A DNA stretch of 64,000 nt. It comes from Euglena gracilis (lineage: Eukaryota > Euglenida > Euglenophyceae > Euglenales). Shown here in pieces: positions 53,552 to 64,000 of this stretch. Positions within the stretch are counted from its first letter, which is position 1. Every line of letters begins with the position of its first letter. The translations under genes were made by a program, and so were the position numbers. The DNA lies in assembly GCA_039621445.1 (NCBI GenBank), contig CP154956.1:39086553-39150552 (forward strand). The letters run 5' to 3'. The notes beneath the pieces are model-generated. The model was given only the letters and a program-made list of their open reading frames with translations. It did no database searches and was not told the origin of the DNA.

Positions 53552-56382
53552 CCAAGTTTGCCCGGTTAGCCATGCCTAGGGCATGTTGCCACCTCTCCGC
53601 CGAAAATCGGTGAGGCTGGGCGCCGCTGGGGTCCCGGTGGAGAGGTCTGGCAGGTGGGGGGGGTCCAGGCCCCCCCTGCGGGCCAGGAGGGGGGGGTGGG
53701 GGGACCCCCCACCTAAACCATGTACGCCCTCCTTACATCAAACCCTGGTCTTCGTGCTTCGCCCTCGCCGCCCCTTCCTCGTGCTCATGGCGCCCGCCTG
53801 GAAGAGCATTTCGGGCCATTTGGGGACAATTGGCACCACCGTCCATTTCACATTTCGGCATTTTCCCCCCTGGTGGCCTTGAACCCCCAAACGGCCATCT
53901 GGTGGGTCGCGGGGGCTGACTTGACAAGGGGGAAACAAAGGAGATGGCTTCACCATGCAGTTCACTGTACAACTGGCAAGGATGGACGAGCATCAATGAG
54001 CATCGATTCTATGAACAGGACGTGACAATGGGCCAAAGGCCCATGACCAGGCGGCTTGTTTACTTGATCGCTTCCTCACTCATGAACAACAAAAACCGAA
54101 TGGGTCAGTGGAAGGAGACAAATGCGAGATCATCTGACAGAAAACATCCTTGATTGCCAATGCCCCAAAAAGGGAAAGCAGATTCGCTTCCCCAACATAC
54201 CAATCCGCTCAATATCCCAAGGGAGCCCGGCTTGATTTTCCTTCACTGGAGGCAGCTGGTGGTGGGGGAGCATTATCTGGTTCATGCTCACCATCCAATT
54301 GAACCAACCTCAACAATCAAACCGAGCTCCGTCACGTTGCGAATTCTGAGAGCAAGCGAACGCGGATGACTGCGTCCAAATAGCAAAACACCAAGTTTCT
54401 TTCACAATTATTAACAGCTGGGGGAAAAGCGCAACACGGCAGTGGCGCAGCAACGGGCAGGCTCAACAATCCAACGCGGAGCCGATATGCACCGACCTCA
54501 CCGACTCTCCGCAGGAGGGGGTCACTTCTCACCTCCAAGGAAACCAGTCAGTCACTTTTGAAAAGGGGGGGGGTCACTCTGGCCAATCGGCCCCAAAAAA
54601 ATGACTCAAAATAAACTCGAATCTGGCCAAAAAAATATTCAGTGCCTTCCGCCGGGTTTGTCAATTGGCCACCTCACCCAGCCACTTTTGGTTGTTTCGG
54701 GTCAGCAAACACCTCTGGTCAGCCATGCCATCGCCCAGTATCAGTCTTGGTGGTGTACTCAAATACCTGTCATGCAACCACTGCATCCACTACACCAGCA
54801 TCCACTCCATCCACTTTTGACCACTTTGGCCATTTACCCGCTTGTGACATTTTCGGCCACTCTCAGCAACTTTTGGTCGCGTTTGGACTGGATTGGTTGC
54901 TTCTCTTTGTTTATGCTTCATTTTGGTTGTTTCTTTTTTTTATCCACTTTTGATACTTTTGACCCCTTTGGGACCACTCTGGTCGGCCAGGATACTTTTA
55001 GACAATTGGCCACATACATCTTCCCCTCTTGGCCTTCTTGTTCTTTGGCCAATTCAATACTAATATCTGCATCCAATGTATCTAGTCCAGTATCTAAATC
55101 CAGTCCAGTTCATCCACTCCAATACTTGCATCTTGTCCAGTATCTGCATCTGCTGCATCCATTACCTGCATCCATCGCATCTATTCCAATATCTGCATCC
55201 GGCACACCTTGCCCAATATCTGTATCTGCTCCAGGAGATGTGTCTTGTCCAGTATCAGCATCCACTCCAGTGCCTGCATCTTGTTCAATTTCTGCATCCA
55301 TTGTATCTTGTCCAGAAACTGCATCCACTGCGACTTGTCCAGTATCCACATCTGTTTGATTATGAGGCGATGCTGGGCCATGCTGGATTTCTGGAGACCA
55401 GAGGTGGGGTACTGATGTTGGGCACTGCTGGCATTTTTGGCATATTTTGAAGAATTGAACTCATCTTCAGCATTAAAGAACAATCATTTCCCACAAATAC
55501 CCATTTTGGCCATTTTGGATTAATTCTTGCCATTTTGGCAAAAAAAATTGGCAAAAATTGGCAAAAATTGGCAAAAATTTGCCATGTTTTGGCAATTTTT
55601 GTGATGGTTTGGGCAAATGGGTCAATGTGAACAAGTGTATGGCATTTTGGTGATTTTGAGTCATTTTGGGGATTGTTGAGCATTTGGGGGCGATTTGATG
55701 TTATTTCCAACCATTTTAAGACATTTTGGTTGCTTGTTTGGGCTGTTTGTGGTGATTTTGGCTAGGTTGGGACCCAATGCATGCAGGTACTTGATAGGGC
55801 ATCATCAGAGGTGCTTGCTGGCTGACCCAGCCAAAAAAAGCCCAGTTAATCACTCCGAAAAAACCAGTCAGTCACCCCCTGGAGTGGGGGGGGGGGGGTG
55901 AGGTCCGTGAGGTCAGACACACCGCAAGCAATGGCATGGCTCTGACCCAGAACATTGAAGTGAAAACGAACCATGCAACGGTTCATTCTGCTGCCGGTTG
56001 TGTTGGTGCAAAATTCGGTACACTGAGCGGCCCATTGCTTTGATCGGTGTGCGGTGTGGTCCACATCGCACTCCAATGACAGAGGCAACCCTGCATTTGA
56101 CCCGTCACTGGGGTTCTGTTCTGTGGACATGCCAAACTCGGATATTGGATGTTTGCATGTGCAACGGAGGGCCTCCAAACCTCACCCATCCCTCCGTGAA
56201 GGGATCTAAAAGATGATCCCTGATCCCTGATTCTGTCAAACAAACAGTAAATAAATATCCAGTGCTTATCCAGCTGACTCTTCTATTCTTCTTCCTCTCT
56301 GAATGGAATGTTACGGGGCATTATTGACACACCCCAACAGGCAATCCTACGATGCCCCCCCACCCCCGCCGCCTGCGGGGGT
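53552..56382. other. Intergenic region between E4 and the host gene
   Basis: 2.8 kb without a supported gene. 53752-53790 resembles the E4 ICR (ggtcttcgtgcttcgccctcg), which suggests a worn DIRS fragment. 55060-55350 is a degenerate minisatellite. 55540-55585 has repeats of ttggcaaaaa. A 14-base string, aaccagtcagtcac, occurs near 54540 and again near 55863. Confidence 0.45.
55060..55350. repeat. Degenerate ~30-bp minisatellite, cagtatctgcatcc-type units
   Basis: Recurring cores ccagtatctgcatc and tgtccagtatc spaced by about 30-36 bp, roughly nine units, strongly diverged. The minus strand gives an Asp/Gly-rich frame that I do not consider a gene. Confidence 0.7.
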
Positions 56383-56550
56383 TCATGCCGCATCACTGCC
56401 GGCATCGGCTGAGCCGGGGCGGGGGTGGAAAGCCCCAGCAGACCGGCACCGGGTGGCCCAGAACGCCTCCACCTCCACCTGGTCCACGCTCAGCACCTGC
56501 AGCCGGCCCTGGTAGTCCACCTGGACCCGCGGTGCCTGTGTCTGCGTCCC
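56383..56550 (-). CDS. Coiled-coil gene, probable terminal exon
   Basis: Acceptor gccgtcgcag at 56551-56552. The natural frame, QAPRVQVDYQGRLQVLSVDQ to a TGA at 56383-56385, starts in phase 0. The previous exon leaves in phase 1, so an exon between 56.6 and 58.5 kb is probably missed, or this block belongs to another transcript. Confidence 0.55.
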   Translation of the reverse strand, partial: GTQTQAPRVQVDYQGRLQVLSVDQVEVEAFWATRCRSAGAFHPRPGSADAGSDAA

Positions 56551-59500
56551 CTGCGACGGCTGGCCCCACGGCCCGCCGTCCAGAGAGGGGGGGGGGGGAG
56601 GCTGATCATACATCTCTCAAAGGACCTGGGAGGGGTTGCTGGGCTGGGGCTACAAATTGGGGCTGGCTGGCCTGCCCCTTCCCGGGGCTAGAGTGAGCTG
56701 GCCAGCAGGGCCGAAATCGGGCAATTTTTTTTGATTGCAAAAACCCAAAAAGTGAACTGCAAAACATTTGAAAAAAATGAGTGTCTGACGCCCCCCCCCC
56801 AAACGTCCCAAACGCCCCAAAAACACCATTTTTTGGCCATTTTTGTTGAACATTGCATCCAAAAATTGATGGCGCACAAAGCTGAAAACATTTGTGCTGG
56901 ACCCAGCAAAAAGGGCTGGCTTGCAGGGCTAGCACCCCCCCCCCCTCGAGGGTGCTGCTGTGGCTGGGTTGGGCCAAAATTGGGGCTGGTTGCAGCAGCC
57001 TCCCCCAAACCCGGGGGGAGTCTGCAAACACTTAAAGAGATGCATGAGGCTTACTCAAAACAGACGAGGATTTTGGGTTTTTTGTGTGGGAGCCTGCCGA
57101 AGGTGAAGATACCTGTCATTCTGCATTTTTTCCTTGTCTTTCACAAATTGGGGAACACCAAGATTTCCCAAAAAAAGAACAAAATTCAAAAAATACATCC
57201 ATTTTTGTTCTGTTCTTTTTTGGACAACGTCGTTTACGACAACTTATTGTCATAAAATTACAGGAAAATGGAAAAAAATACATACATATGCCAAAAGCAA
57301 AAAAAAGATCGCTTTTAACAAAAAAACCAAAGAACCTGAAGCATTGCAATGAAAATAAAAAAAGATATTTTTTGTGCTCCTTGTGGATTTGAGGCAAACA
57401 TGACAAGAGAATGGTTTGAGGATACAAACCATTATTTGCACCGCGAGTGAAAGAAACGCAATCTTCAATTCAAAATGCTCAATTAAAAATATATTGTAAA
57501 AATATATCTTCAAAAAAGTATTTAATCAAAATTCTCCTGATATTTCGTCCTGACCATGACCTTTGAAAAAAATAAAAAATTTGAATTACAATTTTTCTCA
57601 GAATTTCTCAGTTTGTTGAAAAAAAAATAAATAATAATAAATATTAATAAATATATTGATAAACAATGGGGAAACAGTTTTTGAAAACTGCCCCTCCCCC
57701 AAGGTAAATAACCAACTCTAACTTTTGGATTTGTTCCTGAAATTCCAAGAAGGGGGCGCCTCCTTTTTGGATTGTTTTTTTGTTGAAGATTTGGCCGAAA
57801 AATTTTCCCCATGGAAGGGTCCAAAAATTTGGTCCAGAAAACAGGCATTCTCGCAAACAAAGAAAAATTGTCACAAAAAAAAGCCATCGCAGGGTGTAAA
57901 AGGTTGAAAGAAAAAGAAAGTCCATTTTGGGGTCATTTTCACAGTTTTTGGAGGTGTATTCTTGATTTTTTAATTATTTTTGGGTCGCTATTTTGGGGTT
58001 GTATTTTTTTGGATTTTGCTAAAAAAAATCGGCTATTTTTTTGGGAGAACTATTTTTGGAGTTTTACTGAAAATCAGCATGGGGGCCATATTTTTCAGGG
58101 GGGGGGGTCTTATTTGGCGGGGTATGCTTGAATTGAAAAATCGCAAAATACCCGAATATGCAAAGAATATGCAAAATCTGTGCACCTAAGATTTGACCCT
58201 GGCTTTTGACTTCACCAGTCTAGCACTTCTGGCAGTGTGGTTTGGTGGTGCTGATCTGTGTTGGTTTGGTTAAGATTCAAATGAGAGGTTGGATTTACAC
58301 CTACCAAAGTCGCAGACTGATTCCGTTTGTCAACACCGCCTCCCGCCCTCCGGAAACGTTTCTGCACAATACGGAAATATGGATATGGAAATATGAGCCA
58401 ATATGGAAATTTGAGAAAAACTACATTTTTTCCATCTCTGGAACTCAGTGCTGGAAGAGAATTCCTCGGGGGTTTGACTTTTGGCACTCGTAGGGTTTCG
58501 GGGATTCGGTAAATCCTGCCCCAAGATGGGGGGATCAGAACCTGCCTCAAAACCGAAGTGCTGCCCAGACATCCCTGGGGCGGACGGCGGAGGTACAGCG
58601 ACCCCTGGTCGGGGCTCAGCAGGAAGGGCGAAGGCACGCTGAATGAAGGCGTCGAGGTCCATCCACACGTTGGCGAACGCTGGGGGTGGGCAGAGGAACG
58701 GCCCACCCCCCGACCGCCGGGCGCAGTCCACGCCCTCCGAAATGGACGGGACGGGTCATTTCACACCGGGGAAATCATCACATTGGCCTGGAAGCTGTCG
58801 CCGGGAATCATGCATCACGACACTGGAGGCCGGGGAGGCCACAGGCGCACCGAGCACCGTGCCGCCAAACTGCCGCACGAAGAACTCCGGGGTGCACACG
58901 GCGCCCCGCCGCATGAAGAACGAGCCGCGGGGCCGGCAGTGGTAGAGGTGGATGCCGCCATACTCCCCGACAGACAGCTTGTCCGCCACCAGCTGCCGCA
59001 GCGCGCTGTCCTGCAGCGTGGCCGCCTGCATTGGCAAGGTGGAGGATGTGGTGGGCAGAGAGGGTGTCAGGTGAACGTGTATATATATGTGGTGTGGTGT
59101 GGTGTGGTGTGGTGTGGTGTGGTGTGGTGTGGTGTGGTGTGGTGTGGTGTGGTGTGGTGTGGTGTGGTGTGGTGTGGTGTGGTGTGGTGTGGTGTGGTGT
59201 GGTGTGTGTGTGTGTGTGTGTGTGGGTGGGGGTGTGGGTGGGGTGGGTGGGGGGGGGGTGGGTGGTGGGTGGGTGGGTGGGTGGGTGGGTGGGTGGGTGG
59301 GTGGGTGGGTGGGTGGGTGTGCGCGCGCGCGTGCGTGTGCACATCTGCCTCACAGAAGGCTTGCAGCCCACAAGGTTAACACACACCGGTTTTGCATCGC
59401 CTTCGTCCGTGTGCTGACAGACGTCCCCGGCCTGGTTCGGCCCTGTGACTCTGCATTGACAAGGACACCAACTTTCTCCTATCTTTGGACCTTTAGACCT

Positions 59501-62500
59501 TTACACCTTTCTCTGATCAAATGTTTGTTGCCTAATTCTGAAAAGGGGGTGAGGGCTCTGGAGAAACACTGATCTTTCGTGTCTTCCAACGACAAGGGGT
59601 TTATTGAACAGGGTTTCTCTTTGAAAAGAAGGCGGGTGGGGATGAACTTCATGGCATGTGCGGTACAGCCGGAGGACCAATCCCAAGTGTGCAATGAGTC
59701 GCTCTGCAACTTGGGAACCGTGGCTGGGGGGGTCTGCTTCCGGAAGAGGCCGGGGGCCACTGGAGGGCGCGGCGCAGGTGGGCGGCGTGCTCCTGCTGCA
59801 GGGCATCCACCACCAGTGTGTGCTCCGCGGCGCGGCGCTCGAACAGCTGCTGGCGCCAGGGCTGTACGGGAAGGCCGGGTGGGGGGGTCGGACCCCCCCC
59901 GACCCCCCAACCACCCACCATGGCAACTGCTCAAAGAAAATTCCTTCAACGCCGAAGGAAAACTTTGAACTAAAAATCGGCGCCCCCGGAAATACGGGAA
60001 GGCCTGGTAGCAGGGGGGGGGGGTTGGATTCCCCCCCCCTTCCTACCACCAGGATGGGGTGGGGGGTGTCGACCACCCACCCACCACCCATAAGGTTGCG
60101 GGGGATTCCTGTACAGCCCTTGCTGGCGCTCCTCCGCACCCTCCTTCAGTGCCTGCTCCAGCACCCGCCGCTGGTGGACTGCCTGCTCGTGCAGGGCCCG
60201 CGCGTGGGCGGCGCGGACCTCAGCAAGCTGCGTGGGCGAATGTGACATGGGTGGGTGGGTGTGGGTGTGCGAATGGATGGGCGTGGTTTGTGGGTGGGGT
60301 TGAAGCTGATGTGGGGGGCAACACAAATCACATCCCCCGACATGTGCACATCGGACCCCATAAAGGTTGCCATAAAGGTTGGCGGGAGGCACACCGCCAC
60401 GGCGTACTCCTGCCGCTCGCGCTGCAGCGCGGCGTCGAGGGAGCGACGGAAACCGGCCTCCGCCTCCCCCAGCAGCTGCTCGTACTTCGCCGCGAGGCCC
60501 TCCTGCTCGATGCGGTGCTGCTCCTGCATGCATGCCTGCACCGCCTCCTGTCGGGGCAGGGACGGGTTGAAAGACAGATGGCAGGGGACTGGGCGGAACT
60601 GCCCGGCAAACCTCACCCCACGGATGTGGTGTTGAGACTCCTACCCACCCACACCCATCCACCCACCCACACCCACTTACCCGCTCACACACGCCCACAG
60701 CAGGGGGAGGGGAAAAATGCAACTTGGCCCTTCAAATTATGCAAGTCAAAAAAATGCAAAAAAAATGCAAAAAAATGCAAAAAAATGCAACTTGCATAAA
60801 AACCCTGAGAAAAGGCTGGAATATAACAGATTTGTGCTGCCTAAAATCAGTCAACATGTGACAACGCCGGTGCACCTGTCAATGATTCACAAAGAAGACC
60901 TCCTGGAAGGCAATGGCAAACACTGAGACCCAAAAGACCCCAGGCAACTGCAGAGGGACCAGAGACAAAACGTGACATATGGCGAGCAAATACAAAAAAA
61001 TTTTCCAGGGCAAAATAATTTATGAAAAAAATGCAAAAAAATTGCAGAAAAATGCAAAAAAAAAGCAAAAAAATGCAAACATATGGCGACCAACTACAAA
61101 AAAAAATTTCCAGGGCAAAATACTTTATGCAAAAAAATGCAAAAAAAATGCAAAAATGCAAAAAAAATGCAAATTTCGGAAAACCCTGATTATGCAAAAA
61201 AATGTAAATCATGCAAGTTGAATATTCCCTCCCCCTGCCCACAGCCACCCGCACACGCCTGCACTCACACCCTGCACCCACACCTACCCACATGTACACA
61301 GATTCGCGCCAGATATATCACAGAGAAAGAGCAGTTCCAGCCCAGGGCAGCAAAACGGGCAGACTCCACCTCCACCAGCCCAACGCACCGACTGCCTCGC
61401 CTGCCACTGCGCCTGCTCCGCCAGCGTCGCCCTCTCCGCCTCGTGTTGTTGCCGCAGCCGCGCCAACGACGCCCCCCACTCCGCCTCCCGCAGCGTTTCC
61501 CGCGCCTCCACCTCCCTTGCCAGGGCGGCGACCTGCAACATATACTTGCACATTGCCAAACGTTGTGTGTGTGCGGCTGGGGGAGGGGTTCTGTTGGTTT
61601 TGGCAGAAAAAACTTTTAGGAATCTATTGGACTTTCAGCACTGAGATTCAGTGAATGATTTTGCAAACCACAAAAATTGCTAGAAAATTCCACACATTCC
61701 ACAAATGCCATTGAAAAACAACCGAAACCCGGTGCCCCTCTTTGGGAATCGGACCCGAAACTGGGGGGGGAGGGGGGTTGCGGGGCCTACCTGACCCTCA
61801 TGCTCTTGCTCCAGCTGGTGGATTTGTTGTGCTGCGGCCTCTTCGACCCAGCAGCGCTGCAGAGGCCCAACCGGTGCTATGAGACACTTTGGATTGAGGC
61901 AGGGCTTGGCAAAAACATGCCAAGCCATTTTTTTTTTTTTGATCTCTGGGATACCCACAGCGAATGTCGAGCTGGAGTTGCCTGGCATTCCTTACTGGAA
62001 AACTAGGAAGGAAAAGCCCTCGCAACGCTGCTCCCAAACTCCTGCCGCTGGCGGGCGATTGCCGTCTGCCTCTCCACATCCAGGTGGTGGATCGCCGCCT
62101 CGTGCTGCTGCTGGAGGCCGGCCACCTGCCGACGAGGAGGCACAAAGGACTGCGGGGCCTGGCTCAGGTTGCGGCGGCGAAGGCAGCCTGCTACAGCCAC
62201 TGATACTGCACAACACGGAGTCTGTGTTGCACACATTTGTACGCTTGTCCAGGCATTTGCAATTATGTGGGCCCCGTGACGTCTCCCAGCCCAGGCTGCC
62301 CATCCGGCTTCTTCTTAAGAGCTTTAAATTTAACCGTTAACTCGGACCTTTAATCGGCGGACCTGGGGGGGGGTCCGCCAAATTAAAAACGAGGCCTGGT
62401 CAGGGCACCAAGGGAGAGGGGGTGGGGGAGGGGTGGTCGACCCAGGTCGTTGCTTAGTGACCCGGGGGGATTTTCAAGCTCAGAGGCCGGAAAATTTGGG

Positions 62501-64000
62501 CTGGTTGGAAAATGGCTCCTGGCTGACCCCCCCATGGGGGTCCCAGGTCTGGAACTGGGCCCGACCAGGGTTGAACCAGGAACCCCCCAAAATTGAAACT
62601 CCAAAGATGCCCCCAAAAACTGCCAATTATGCAAAATCGATTTTTTGACCCGAATTTGCCATGGGTTGCCATGGGTTGGCCATGGATTTTCCATGGCCAA
62701 CCCAAACCCGACCCATTTTTGCCCATTTTTTGGCCCATTTTTGCATCCCCGAAAGCCAAAAATCCACTATCCAGCCAACTTTCGGGCGGCTGCAAAACTT
62801 AAACTTAAACTTCGTCGATTGGGCTGGAAAAAAGCTGCTGCCTGGGCTGCTGGCTGGCTGGACCCCCCCTGGGGGGGATGGAGTCCACCTCTGTCCACAC
62901 TGAACCCTGCCCCCTGCCCTCAGAGGGAGGGGGGGGTGGATGACCAGGGGCTACAAAAAAAATGCAAAAAACCTGGTGCGACGCTCTGGAGATTTTTCGG
63001 GGGCTTCAAATACCCAAAGCGCGTTGTCCAGTGCTTTGGTCCCAGAAACTTTTTTGAAAAACCACATGGAAAAAATAACTTCTCCAGTGCAAAGTGCCAG
63101 GTAAGACAACCTTTTGTCTCCAGGGGTGTTCCGGATCCCTCCTCCCTCTGTGTAAAATCAACGCTCACCTAGCCCTGTGCCTGGTTCAGTCCCCCACTGC
63201 CCTCACGAAAGAAGGGAAACCAGAACCTGTCTCCAGAAGAAGCCTCTCAAGTTTATTTCAGTGGACCCCCCGAGGGGGGCGATCCGCAGCCCGGCTGGGA
63301 GCTGCTGGCTTGAAAAAAAAGTGCTGGCTGGCGGGACCCCTCCCCCGAGGTCAAATCTCTCCGTTCTCTCCATTCCAATGCTGGTCATTGATCTGTTGCA
63401 ATCACCACGCCGCAAAGCAAACATCATGAGGAGTGCAGGACCCGACGGGCCACTCAGATACGCAAACCTCTGCCGCATGGGCCTCCCGGAGCTGCGCGAC
63501 CCTGTGTTCGTGCGCCGCCTCCAACGCCTTGGTTTCCTCCACCGCTGCCTCCCGTGTGGATTGCACCGCCACGTGCTTCTCCCGCTCCAGCGCTGCCACC
63601 TTTGGAGCCATCAAAAGAAATGGACACTCCGGCGACCCTCCCCCGAGTGCCTCGCATAGACTGCCGGACAGGGAGGGACAATTGGTTGGCGTCACACGTG
63701 CCTGATTTCACTTCCCCAAAAAATAACGCGCCAAACAATGAGCCAGCACCCCATGGGGCAGAGTAGAATTTTTGTGGGAATCAATTTCTTCCCGAAGCTC
63801 CACATTGGGTCAAAAGAAGAAGCTTTTGTGAGACAAATCCACCTAACTTCTGGAGGGTTCGGGCTAAAAAAAAAGCCAGTGAATCACCGCTGGGCCTTCC
63901 CGACCCCACACGCCTGCTCCTCATGGGCGGCGGTCATGGTGGCCAGCTCCGCATAGTGCAGCTCCGCCTGCTGCACGTCGGCCGTGGTGTGCTCCGCCAT
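56383..64000 (-). CDS. Multi-exon host gene for a coiled-coil protein, 5' end outside window
   Basis: At least ten GC-rich coding blocks on the minus strand are separated by introns with GT...AG borders. Most blocks encode E/Q/A/R-rich heptad-like helix (REAEWGASLARLRQQHEAE, LVVDALQQEHAAHLRR), so the protein is an elongated coiled coil. The last three blocks encode a compact, non-coiled C-terminal region with LSVGEYGGIHLYHCRP and FANVWMDLDAFIQRAF. Several exon lengths are exact multiples of three and start in phase 0. The phase fits except between 58542 and 56550, where a further exon is probably missing, and at the uncertain 3' end of the exon starting at 59849. The window ends inside the gene. 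I do not recognise the family; a cytoskeletal, ciliary or centrosomal role would be guesswork. Confidence 0.75.
56600..58541. other. AT-rich stretch between the last two recognised exons
   Basis: About 1.9 kb, A/T-rich from 57150 to 58100 with homopolymer runs and short frames only. It may be a long intron or contain a small missed exon. Nothing recognisable is seen. Confidence 0.4.
58542..58679 (-). CDS. Coiled-coil gene, 138-bp exon
   Basis: Acceptor cacccccag, donor gttctg. Enters and leaves in phase 1. Encodes FANVWMDLDAFIQRAFALP followed by a proline-rich part and GQHFGFEA. Confidence 0.75.
58767..59025 (-). CDS. Coiled-coil gene, 259-bp exon, start of C-terminal region
   Basis: Acceptor ccaatgcag, donor gtgtga; ends in phase 1, matching the next exon. 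Encodes QDSALRQLVADKLSVGEYGG, then FFMRRGAVCTPEFFVRQFGG. The composition changes here from coiled coil to globular. Confidence 0.75.
59085..59335 (+). repeat. Intronic (GTGGT)n, (GT)n and (GGGT)n block
   Basis: 59085-59204 is about 24 copies of the pentamer GTGGT. It is followed by a GT run, then GGGT/GGTG repeats to about 59318, and a short GC alternation. It lies in the intron upstream of the 259-bp exon. In-frame stretches are translation artefacts. Confidence 0.97.
59720..59849 (-). CDS. Coiled-coil gene, exon with QLFERRAAEH
   Basis: Acceptor gcgccag at 59850-59851, phase 0 start. Clear coding through HAAHLRRALQ. The donor is not resolved and the last ~15 codons may be intronic. Confidence 0.6.
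60081..60218 (-). CDS. Coiled-coil gene, exon with VRAAHARALHEQ
   Basis: Acceptor cttgctgag at 60219-60220. The coding block runs to at least EERQQGLYR. The donor is most likely gtgggt near 60080, but this 3' border is uncertain. Confidence 0.65.
60395..60547 (-). CDS. Coiled-coil gene, 153-bp exon
   Basis: Acceptor ccccgacag, donor gtgtgcc. 51 codons in phase 0, from EAVQACMQEQHRIE to RQEYAVA. Confidence 0.78.
60728..61215 (+). repeat. Intronic A-rich repeats with a ~103-bp duplication
   Basis: Runs of atgcaaaaaa and its variants at 60750-60800 and 61025-61210. The block starting catatggcgagcaaatac at 60976 recurs as catatggcgaccaactac at 61079, each followed by a ttccagggcaaaata segment. 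It lies in the intron between the 144-bp and 153-bp exons. Confidence 0.85.
61389..61532 (-). CDS. Coiled-coil gene, 144-bp exon
   Basis: Acceptor tatgttgcag, donor gtgcgt. 48 codons in phase 0, from VAALAREVEARE to QWQARQS. Confidence 0.78.
61791..61856 (-). CDS. Coiled-coil gene, 66-bp exon
   Basis: Acceptor cctctgcag, donor gtaggc. 22 codons in phase 0: RCWVEEAAAQQIHQLEQEH and end EGQ. Confidence 0.75.
62027..62125 (-). CDS. Coiled-coil gene, 99-bp exon
   Basis: Acceptor gtcggcag, donor gttgcg. 33 codons in phase 0: VAGLQQQHEAAIHHLDVE through RQEFGSS. Confidence 0.75.
62126..63467. other. Large intron of the coiled-coil gene
   Basis: 1.34 kb between two phase-0 exons. Pyrimidine and purine runs, and repeats of ccatttttgccc type at 62710-62745. 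No supported feature. Confidence 0.5.
63468..63599 (-). CDS. Coiled-coil gene, 132-bp exon
   Basis: Acceptor ccaaag, donor gtttgcg. 44 codons in phase 0: VAALEREKHVAVQSTR through LREAHAAE. Confidence 0.75.
63915..64000 (-). CDS. Coiled-coil gene, exon at window edge
   Basis: Reads MAEHTTADVQQAELHYAELA, then TMTAAHEEQAC. The ATG at 63998-64000 may be internal. The donor is not certain (GTCGGG or GTGTGG near 63905-63920). Confidence 0.55.

Noticed and set aside
59067-59572. Open frames of Val-Val-Trp-Cys-Gly and Thr-Pro-His type
   Set aside because: They are translations of the intronic (GTGGT)n block, inside a gene read on the other strand with clear splice borders.

Overview
This window is eukaryotic nuclear DNA made up mostly of repeats and retrotransposons, with one intron-containing host gene at the right edge. 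The evidence is long tetranucleotide satellite arrays, three Ty3/gypsy elements with chromodomains, a DIRS-type element, and GT-AG introns separating GC-rich coiled-coil exons. A green alga or another protist is plausible, but nothing here fixes the taxon.

Layout. 1-1286 and 9143-13363 are (TGTA)n arrays. 1287-9142 holds no gene I can support, only diverged duplications of a C-rich segment. 13366 to about 19120 (+) is a decayed Ty3/gypsy element (E1), cut at its 5' side by the satellite. A related element (E2, minus strand) runs from about 47400 down to 35698 and resumes at 21243-20413. E2 was split by two later insertions that sit 8 bp apart: a small non-autonomous LTR element (21244-23150, identical 315-bp LTRs) and a 12.5-kb Ty3/gypsy element (E3, 23163-35697, 654-bp LTRs of about 99% identity). 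Each is flanked by a perfect 4-bp target duplication. 48915-53551 is a DIRS element (E4, minus strand) with inverted terminal repeats and an internal complementary region. About 56383-64000 (minus) is a multi-exon host gene for a coiled-coil protein of unknown function.

How the parts relate. E3 is the freshest autonomous element. It has gag, a single in-frame TAG, and then a pol that carries a C5-cytosine methyltransferase-like domain and a Dam-like adenine methyltransferase-like domain ahead of protease, RT, RNase H, integrase and chromodomain. A Dam-like domain also lies between protease and RT in E1 and E2, and after RNase H in E4. All four retroelements, of two different orders, therefore carry versions of this domain. 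E1 and E2 share a further 3' ORF (ORF3) with a conserved C-x-C-G-Q-x-L-M-T-G motif, placed behind splice-acceptor-like sequences. The small LTR element shares its 4-bp target duplication and polypurine tract style with E3, which suggests it is mobilised by an E3-like machinery.

Limits. All calls rest on reading motifs and pairing repeats by eye. LTRs of E1 and E2 were not found. No similarity search was run.
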